Assembly (NCBI GenBank): GCA_047975325.1
Contig: JBKEDF010000085.1
Location: 1-6,420 of the forward strand
Origin: JBKEDF01 sp047975325
GTDB lineage: Bacteria; Pseudomonadota; Alphaproteobacteria; Rhodobacterales; Rhodobacteraceae
Length of the DNA: 6,420 bases
Reading direction: 5' to 3'
Within the stretch, counting starts at the first letter, position 1. Each line of letters opens with the position of its first letter. Below are positions 1 through 4,940 of the stretch, piece after piece. The translations under genes were made by a program, and so were the position numbers. The notes beneath the pieces were generated by a model, which saw only the letters and a program-made list of their open reading frames with translations, searched no databases and was not told where the DNA came from.

Positions 1-209
1 CTTCCACCAAGGCAACCAACCGAAACAAACAACGCTGCGTCCCCGTCTCGGTGAAGCGCTGTTTAGGACCACAAACAAAAACACACAAGACCAAAAAACA
101 ACAAAACATAAAGTTTCTGCATTTGCTTCGAAAGTTACGCAAAATCTGGTAGTCAGGGAAATTATCGGCACAATTTCAAACATGATACGGCAGCAAAATG
201 CCGGATATT
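1..209. other. Gene-free region downstream of msrQ, with A/C-rich tract
   Basis: No convincing coding region is seen on either strand. The plus strand is very rich in A and C: positions 68-108 have a single G (position 89) and no T, and positions 5-32 are also T-free. Between these two tracts lies a more GC-rich block with a stem-loop (27-64). The composition breaks sharply from the balanced GC-rich genes to the right. The stretch may be an unstructured RNA leader or tail belonging to a gene left of the window, or simply a spacer. No tRNA or rRNA was recognised, and no canonical terminator with a U-run follows the msrQ stop. Confidence 0.5.
27..64. repeat. Inverted repeat / potential stem-loop
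   Basis: The arms are 27-36 (AAACAACGCT) and 55-64 (AGCGCTGTTT). They pair at 9 of 10 positions, with one A-C mismatch at 32/59. The 18-base loop contains a further CCG-TCT-CGG mini-hairpin (43-51). On the minus strand the stem is followed by T-rich but interrupted sequence, so it could be a weak terminator for msrPQ about 146 bases after the msrQ stop. On the plus strand it is followed by A/C-rich unstructured sequence. Its role is unknown. Confidence 0.45.
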
Positions 210-836
210 CTAATTGGCCGGAACGGAAGCGATGCGCTGCTTGCGGCGGCGCCACGTGAATCGCACCAAAAGCAGCAGGATGACGGCCCCAAGATAGAGA
301 ATCGGCTCCGGTGGCCAGGCCTTTACCAGCCAGAGATAATGAATCGCCCCGGCCAGGGCCGCGAGATAGGTCAGGCGATGCAGCCTTTGCCAGGCTGCCG
401 CCCCCATGCGCCGCACCGCCCCGTTATTGGAAGTCAGCGCCAGGGGCACCATCAGCAGAAATCCCGCCATGCCCATGGTGATATAGGGTCGTTTGAGGAT
501 ATCCGTTCCGATTTCCGCCCAGCGAAATTGCAGATCGAGCGTGATCCAGACCAGCAGATGCAGAAAGACATAGCCAAAGGCCACCAACCCGATGGCGCGA
601 CGAAAACGGATCAGGTTCACCCCGCCCCAGCGTCGCAACGGCGTGACGCAAAGCCCGGCTATGATCCACTGCAGACCCCACAGGCCAAGTGAATGTTCGA
701 TTCGCTTCACGGGGTCGACCCCAAGCGCGCCGGTATTGAGCTGCCAGATCAACCAGAATACCGGCAGCACCCCCCCGACATAGATCCATCCCGGCCGGAT
801 CCGCCTTGTCCAGCCATTTATCCATCCCGACAGCAT
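210..836 (-). CDS. msrQ: MsrQ, haem-binding membrane subunit of the MsrPQ methionine sulfoxide reductase
   Basis: This is a 208-residue polytopic inner-membrane b-type haem protein of the ferric reductase-like transmembrane family (formerly YedZ). It passes electrons from the quinone pool or a cytoplasmic flavin reductase to periplasmic MsrP. Hydrophobic segments lie at about residues 16-33, 50-66, 82-100, 118-134, 153-171 and 177-193. Histidines 93 (in FGYVFLHLLVW), 153 (in WQRLHRLTYLA) and 166 (in GAIHYLWL) sit in or at the ends of helices where the family carries its haem ligands. The loop motif LTSNNGAVRRMG (residues 134-145) is also typical. Length matches the usual 200-215 residues. The ATG at 836 shares one base with the msrP stop (TGATG), so translation is probably coupled, and a single transcript with msrP is expected. 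The stop is TAG at 212-210. Confidence 0.95.
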   Translation of the reverse strand: MLSGWINGWTRRIRPGWIYVGGVLPVFWLIWQLNTGALGVDPVKRIEHSLGLWGLQWIIAGLCVTPLRRWGGVNLIRFRRAIGLVAFGYVFLHLLVWITLDLQFRWAEIGTDILKRPYITMGMAGFLLMVPLALTSNNGAVRRMGAAAWQRLHRLTYLAALAGAIHYLWLVKAWPPEPILYLGAVILLLLVRFTWRRRKQRIASVPAN

Positions 837-1765
837 CAGTAATCCTTCGCAAGATCCTGCCCGGCATAAAGATCGGCGACATATTCACCGTAGCCATTGA
901 ACAGCTGTGTATCGATCCGCCCGGCAAAGATCGAAGACCCCACACGCCTTTCGCTTGCCTGGCTCCAGCGCGGGTGATCCACCTTCGGGTTCACATTGGC
1001 GTAAAACCCGTATTCATTCGACTGCAGGTAATTCCAGGTGGTTCCCGGCATCTTGTCCGTCAGGGTGATCTGCACGATCGATTTGATGGATTTGAAACCG
1101 TATTTCCATGGCACGACCAGACGCAGCGGGGCGCCATTCTGTTTGGGCAGTTCTTCCCCGTAAAGCCCTGTCGCCAGGATCGTCAGCGGGTTCATCGCCT
1201 CATCGATCCGCAGCCCTTCGCGATAGGGCCAGTTCATTCCGGGATTGCGCTGGCCGGGCATCTCCTCCGGTCGCATCACGGTGTGGAAGGCCACGAATTT
1301 CGCGGAAGGCTGCACCCCTACCCGATTGAGCAGTACCGAAAGTTCAAAGCCGATCCAGGGGATGATCATCGACCAGGCTTCGACACAACGCAGCCGGTAG
1401 ATGCGTTCTTCCAGATCGACACCTTTCAGGATATCGGCCAGATCGTAATCACCGGGCTTGTCCACCATCCCATCGATCCTGACGGACCAGGGATCGGTGG
1501 TAAATCCGCCCGAATGGCGTTTCGGGTCCATCTTGTCGAACCCGAATTCGTAAAAGTTATTGTAACTGGAAATTTCTTCCAGCGTATTGGGTTCCTCATC
1601 GGTGGAATAGGCGCTCGGCTTTGCCTGAAGCCTGGCCAATGCCGGGGTCGCGAGAGGAACGGCAAGGGAAGCCGCAGCACCAAACATCAATTCGCGCCGT
1701 CTCAGCCAGGCCTTGTGTGGCGTTACCGCCGACCAGCCCAGATCCCCCTTGAAACCTTTATGCAT
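836..1765 (-). CDS. msrP: MsrP, periplasmic protein-methionine-sulfoxide reductase, molybdenum catalytic subunit
   Basis: This 309-residue molybdoenzyme (formerly YedY, sulfite-oxidase-like fold) reduces methionine sulfoxide in oxidised periplasmic proteins, taking electrons from MsrQ. It has a twin-arginine signal: RRELMFG around residues 23-29, a hydrophobic stretch, and a likely cleavage after PALA (residue 44), so it should be exported folded with its molybdopterin cofactor. The only cysteine, Cys127 in RLRCVEAWSM, is the expected molybdenum ligand. Other family hallmarks are YNNFYEFG (68-75), DPWSVRIDG (91-99), HTVMRPEEMPGQ (161-172) and PLRLVVPWKYGFKSIKSI (213-230). Length is slightly below the roughly 330 residues of the E. 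coli protein. The start is supported by GGGAGA six bases upstream, and it leaves a Tat N-region of normal size. It is the first gene of the msrPQ operon. Confidence 0.96.
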   Translation of the reverse strand: MHKGFKGDLGWSAVTPHKAWLRRRELMFGAAASLAVPLATPALARLQAKPSAYSTDEEPNTLEEISSYNNFYEFGFDKMDPKRHSGGFTTDPWSVRIDGMVDKPGDYDLADILKGVDLEERIYRLRCVEAWSMIIPWIGFELSVLLNRVGVQPSAKFVAFHTVMRPEEMPGQRNPGMNWPYREGLRIDEAMNPLTILATGLYGEELPKQNGAPLRLVVPWKYGFKSIKSIVQITLTDKMPGTTWNYLQSNEYGFYANVNPKVDHPRWSQASERRVGSSIFAGRIDTQLFNGYGEYVADLYAGQDLAKDY

Positions 1766-1771
1766 GGATTG

Positions 1772-1777
1772 TCTCCC
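1772..1777 (-). promoter_or_regulatory. Ribosome binding site of msrP
   Basis: The minus strand reads GGGAGA here, followed by six bases (CAATCC) and the msrP ATG. This is a good Shine-Dalgarno match and fixes the start at 1765 rather than at the internal Met27. Confidence 0.75.
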
Positions 1778-1933
1778 GCTTGCATCATCCTGTTCGTTCG
1801 CCGGATCTTAACGGATTGAAGCCGGAAAAGATGACTCACGTTTGCGGGAAGACGGTAAAATTCGATGCCGGAATTGTCATCCATTGCAGCATGGCCACGG
1901 CCCTTGCCATGTATCGGCCCCGCAAATCCTGGG
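1778..1933. other. Divergent intergenic control region
   Basis: This stretch between msrP (minus) and the TRAP operon (plus) holds no believable gene. It should carry the msrP promoter on the minus strand, but only weak hexamers are visible (for example TAAGAT at about 1812-1807 as a -10, with no good -35). Several short dyads are present: AATTC-N7-GAATT (1859-1875), GATG-N10-CATC (1864-1881) and CATGGC-N10-GCCATG (1890-1911). Any of these could be operators, but short dyads are common by chance. Confidence 0.4.
1890..1911. repeat. Short inverted repeat CATGGC-N10-GCCATG
   Basis: A perfect six-base dyad with ten bases between the arms, centred about 55 bases upstream of the -35 element of the TRAP operon promoter. 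The position would suit an upstream activator site or a second operator. Nothing in the window links it to a specific regulator, and chance occurrence is possible. Confidence 0.3.
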
Positions 1934-1956
1934 AAACATGCCGGAAAAGTATGTTT
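1934..1956 (+). promoter_or_regulatory. Candidate LysR-type regulator box overlapping the -35
   Basis: AAACAT (1934-1939) and ATGTTT (1951-1956) form a perfect six-base dyad around exactly eleven bases. This gives the T-N11-A pattern known for LysR-type transcriptional regulators. The right arm overlaps the first two bases of the -35 hexamer, so a bound protein would directly contact or block RNA polymerase. No regulator gene lies in the window, so the assignment to LysR rather than another dyad-binding family is inference. Confidence 0.45.
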
Positions 1957-1982
1957 GAAACGATAAACGCGGCTTCTATGAT
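1955..1982 (+). promoter_or_regulatory. Sigma70-type promoter of the TRAP-sulfatase operon
   Basis: The -35 is TTGAAA (1955-1960) and the -10 is TATGAT (1977-1982), each five of six matches to consensus, with a 16-base spacer. Transcription should start at about 1988-1990, giving a leader of roughly 40 bases before the receptor ATG at 2031. An ATG at 1992 would be almost at the 5' end of the transcript, which argues against that start. Confidence 0.65.
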
Positions 1983-2020
1983 ATTTTCAACATGCTAAGC
2001 TTGACCAACAAGCGCGTACA

Positions 2021-2027
2021 GGGAGGA
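2021..2027 (+). promoter_or_regulatory. Ribosome binding site deciding the receptor start
   Basis: GGGAGGA is a near-perfect Shine-Dalgarno sequence. The ATG at 2031 lies four bases from the end of GGAGG and the next ATG, at 2034, seven bases. Either can be the start. Both give a normal signal peptide, unlike the longer reading from 1992, whose first 13 residues lack signal-peptide character. Confidence 0.8.
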
Positions 2028-2030
2028 ATA

Positions 2031-2975
2031 ATGATGAAAACGATGATCATGGCGCTGGCCATGGCAATGGTGGCATTTGCCGCCCAGGCCCAGCCGATCT
2101 CGATCGGAACAAATCCACAAGGTTCGTTAACCTATACATCCGGTTCCGTTCTGGCCGATGTGGTAGGCGATGCGCTGGGGGAATCTTTTACGGTGGTCCC
2201 ATTGGGCGGGCCAACGGCACTTGTTCCCGCGATGATCGATGGTGAGTTCCAGTTTTCCTTCGCCAACGTCACCGCCATTGCCGATGCGATGGAAGGAAGG
2301 GGTGCCTTCGACGGCCGCCCACAGCCCGATGTCCGGCTGGTCGCGGCACTGTATCCTCTGCGCCTGGGTGTCATCGTTCGCGACGATTCCGGTATCAACA
2401 GCGTTGAGGACCTCAGGGGCAAACGTATCGCATCGGAATATTCATCCCAGCGCAATCTTTCCTTCTATCAGTCGACCATCCTTGCCATGGCCGGGATGAA
2501 TTATGATGACGTCACCCCCGTTCCGGTGCAAAGCGGCGCACAAGCCGTGGATGACCTGATCGACGGACAGCTTGACGGGACAATCTTTTCGGTCGGGTCG
2601 GGCATCGTCGCCAAGGCGGATGCCAGTATTGGTGTACGCTTCCTGTCCCTGCCCGACAATGCGGAGGCCGCAAAGGTTCTGGGTGAGAATCACGGTGGCG
2701 CAAAAGTTGCGCTGCTGCCCGATGGCACCACCTCCGGCATCCGGGGCGATACGAATATCATCGCCGCCCCCATGGTTCTGGTAACCTCTGCCGATGCCGA
2801 TGATGAAACGATCAGAAAGGTTGTCGCGGCTGTGGCCGACAACCTGCCGAAACTGGCCGAGGGGCAATCGAACTTTTCCCAGATGACGCGCGAAGGCATG
2901 GCCGATAGCAGCCTGCCGGTGCCCTATCATGACGCGGCCAGGGTCTGGTTCGAAGAAAACGGCCTCTGGAAGTAA
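2031..2975 (+). CDS. TAXI-family TRAP transporter substrate-binding protein
   Basis: This 314-residue periplasmic receptor captures a solute and delivers it to the TRAP permease encoded next. The N-terminus is a Sec signal peptide (MMKT, then a hydrophobic Ala/Met-rich core, then AQA before QPIS; cleavage after about residue 20). The mature start carries the TAXI hallmark ISIGTNPQGSLTYTSGSVLA, where a G-T-x-x-x-G-x-x-Y-type strand begins the first lobe. Also typical are the following LGGPTALVPAMIDGEFQFSFAN and the SVEDLRGKRIA hinge-region segment around residues 124-134. Length fits the family (about 310-340). The start at 2031 is chosen from the strong ribosome binding site; 2034 is an equal alternative. 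TAXI receptors usually bind small carboxylates or amino acids. Here the downstream sulfatase hints at an anionic ester, but the ligand cannot be read from the sequence. Confidence 0.92.
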   Translation: MMKTMIMALAMAMVAFAAQAQPISIGTNPQGSLTYTSGSVLADVVGDALGESFTVVPLGGPTALVPAMIDGEFQFSFANVTAIADAMEGRGAFDGRPQPDVRLVAALYPLRLGVIVRDDSGINSVEDLRGKRIASEYSSQRNLSFYQSTILAMAGMNYDDVTPVPVQSGAQAVDDLIDGQLDGTIFSVGSGIVAKADASIGVRFLSLPDNAEAAKVLGENHGGAKVALLPDGTTSGIRGDTNIIAAPMVLVTSADADDETIRKVVAAVADNLPKLAEGQSNFSQMTREGMADSSLPVPYHDAARVWFEENGLWK

Positions 2976-3013
2976 GGCCAACCCGGTCGCCCCTTTTGGC
3001 AGGGCGCGGCCCC
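2976..3013 (+). other. Potential hairpin between receptor and permease genes
   Basis: Directly after the receptor stop, CGCCC (2988-2992) can pair with GGGCG (3002-3006), and GGCC (2976-2979) with GGCC (3008-3011), giving a two-part GC-rich stem. No U-run follows (the next bases are mostly C), so it is unlikely to be a full terminator. It may protect the receptor mRNA and help produce more receptor than permease, as in many binding-protein-dependent transport operons. This function is inferred. Confidence 0.3.
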
Positions 3014-3044
3014 TTCCCCCCATTCACGACAGACAGGATCGCCC

Positions 3045-4940
3045 ATGACCCGGACGATGATAGTCAGGATTCTCGGAACCTTGATGGTGCTGACCTCAAT
3101 TTTATGGGCCCTCAATGTGCAGCGATATCTCGGGCTGAATCTCTATAAGGGACAGTTTCTTTATTTTCTGGTCGCGCTATCGGCCCTGGTGATCTTCATC
3201 CGGCATCCGTTCAATCCCAATCGCCCACAGTTTTCGCGACTGATCGATTGGCCGTTATGCGGGCTAGGGGTTATTGCGGTTTTCTATACGATCTTTGCCT
3301 TTCCCAAGCTGCTCGACGATGCAAGCTTCCGCGATTATTCAACAATGGGGGCGGCGGTCGGTGCCATCATCATCGCAATGTTGATCGAGGGCGTGAGGCG
3401 CACGGCGGGGGCGGCACTGGCAATCATCGTCCTTTGCGCCATCCTGATTGCGGTTTTCGCGCAATACCTGCCCGCCCCACTGACGGGTCGTGCCTTCCGT
3501 CCACAGGCCTTCCTTTATCAGATGGCCTATCAGGACGGAAACATCCTCGGCGCACCGCTTTCCATCGTGGGAACAGTGGTCATTGCCTATATCCTGATGG
3601 GATCCGTGCTGCAGGCCTCCGGCGGCGGAAATTTCTTTTCCGATCTTGCTGCCGCCATCATGGGATCCTCGCGCGGTGGTTCCGCCAAGATCGCGGTGAC
3701 GGCCTCAGGGTTCTTCGGCGCGATTTCGGGATCGGCGGTTTCCAATGTGGTTTCCACCGGAATGATCACGATCCCCCTGATGCGCAAGGCCGGGTATCGG
3801 ACCACCACCGCCGCAGGGCTTGAGGCCGTTGCCTCAACCGGGGGGCAGCTTGTACCACCAGTGATGGGTGCAGCGGCCTTCCTGATGGCCGTGGTGGCCG
3901 AGGTGGATTATTCCGTGGTTGTCGTGGCTTCGATCATCCCGGCCTTTCTCTACTATCTTGGCCTCTTCCTGCAGATCGACCTGATCGCCGCCCGGGACAA
4001 TATTCGCGGCGAAAGATCCGAAGGGCTGACCGTCCGGAACGAATTGCGCCATGGCTGGGTCTTCCTTCTGCCCTTCGTGGTGCTGATCTACGGTCTTTTC
4101 GCCCTGATCTGGAGACCGGAATTCGCAGCTCTGGCCGCGACTGCCGCAATGATCATCGCCTTGCTGATCTTCGGCTTTCGCGGCAGACGCCCAACGCCCA
4201 AGACCTTTGCCGAAGCGATGGGCGGGACGGCGGATGCCTCCGTTTCCATCATCTTCATCGCCGCCGCGGCAGGGATCGTGATCGGGGCGCTCAATTCCTC
4301 AGGGGTGCTTTTCAACATCACCGAGGCGATCATCGATATCGGCGGGCGGAACCTGCCGATCCTGCTGGCGCTTTCGGCGGTACTTTGCATCATCCTTGGC
4401 ATGGGAATGCCGACGGTCGGGGTTTATGCGCTGCTGTCCACTCTGGTCGCAGCCCCCCTGGTCGAACTGGGTATCGAAAAGGTTTCCGCCCATCTTTTCG
4501 TCCTTTATTTCGGAATGATGTCGATGATCACGCCGCCAGTGGCCGTTGCCTCCTTTGCGGCGGCGGCAATTGCACGAACCGGGCCAATGGCAACCGGTTT
4601 TCGTGCGATGCGACTGGGCTGGTCGGCCTATGTCATCCCCTTCCTCTTCGTTCTCGATCCCGCGCTGGTGCTGAACGGATCGTTCCTGGAAATCGCCGAA
4701 GCCCTGCTGCGCACCTGCGTGGGGATCTGGTTTGTTACCGCCGCGGTTGTCAGGCAATCCTTCGCCCCGCTCCTTGGTGTCCGGCGATGGGCCTTCTTCG
4801 CACTTGGGCTGGCATTGATGATCCCGGATCATCTGATCCCGGGGGGAATGATTTCGGCTCTGGTGATCCTGGCAATCGGCATTATCGTGATCATGTTCGA
4901 CTACAGTACGACACGCAAGACAGACGGATCCCCGGCATGA
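3045..4940 (+). CDS. TRAP transporter permease, fused 4TM/12TM (TAXI type)
   Basis: This 631-residue inner-membrane protein fuses the small (DctQ-like, about residues 1-140) and large (DctM-like, about 150-620) TRAP subunits, as TAXI systems commonly do. It would import the receptor-bound solute, normally with sodium ions. Hydrophobic segments run through most of the chain, including about 7-22, 36-52, 70-86, 101-115, 122-139, 173-190 and then the DctM helices. The DctM signatures are GSSRGGSAKIAVTASGFFGAISGSAVSNVV (207-236), the second-repeat hairpin GMGMPTVGVYALLSTLVAAP (452-471) and FGMMSMITPPVAVASF (489-504), the regions that form the substrate and ion sites. It ends soon after the last helix, without the extra C-terminal domain of longer relatives. 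The start at 3045 has AGGA (3035-3038) six bases upstream. The stop overlaps the sulfatase start. Confidence 0.94.
   Translation: MTRTMIVRILGTLMVLTSILWALNVQRYLGLNLYKGQFLYFLVALSALVIFIRHPFNPNRPQFSRLIDWPLCGLGVIAVFYTIFAFPKLLDDASFRDYSTMGAAVGAIIIAMLIEGVRRTAGAALAIIVLCAILIAVFAQYLPAPLTGRAFRPQAFLYQMAYQDGNILGAPLSIVGTVVIAYILMGSVLQASGGGNFFSDLAAAIMGSSRGGSAKIAVTASGFFGAISGSAVSNVVSTGMITIPLMRKAGYRTTTAAGLEAVASTGGQLVPPVMGAAAFLMAVVAEVDYSVVVVASIIPAFLYYLGLFLQIDLIAARDNIRGERSEGLTVRNELRHGWVFLLPFVVLIYGLFALIWRPEFAALAATAAMIIALLIFGFRGRRPTPKTFAEAMGGTADASVSIIFIAAAAGIVIGALNSSGVLFNITEAIIDIGGRNLPILLALSAVLCIILGMGMPTVGVYALLSTLVAAPLVELGIEKVSAHLFVLYFGMMSMITPPVAVASFAAAAIARTGPMATGFRAMRLGWSAYVIPFLFVLDPALVLNGSFLEIAEALLRTCVGIWFVTAAVVRQSFAPLLGVRRWAFFALGLALMIPDHLIPGGMISALVILAIGIIVIMFDYSTTRKTDGSPA

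Noticed and set aside
198..692. 164-residue plus-strand open frame
   Set aside because: It is antisense to msrQ and of low-complexity, Gln/His/Pro-rich composition. The conserved membrane protein is on the minus strand.
806..1819. Long 337-residue plus-strand open frame
   Set aside because: It is wholly antisense to msrP and the msrP-msrQ junction, whose products show clear family motifs. The translation resembles no family and is rich in His, Pro and Arg, as expected of a shadow frame in GC-rich DNA.
1780..1998. 72-residue plus-strand frame in the divergent gap
   Set aside because: It has no convincing ribosome binding site, runs through the promoter and dyad of the TRAP operon, and its translation shows no family features.
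1992..2030. Upstream ATG as the receptor start
   Set aside because: It would lie within a few bases of the predicted transcription start, has no Shine-Dalgarno sequence, and places charged residues ahead of a normal signal peptide. The ATG at 2031 follows GGGAGGA.
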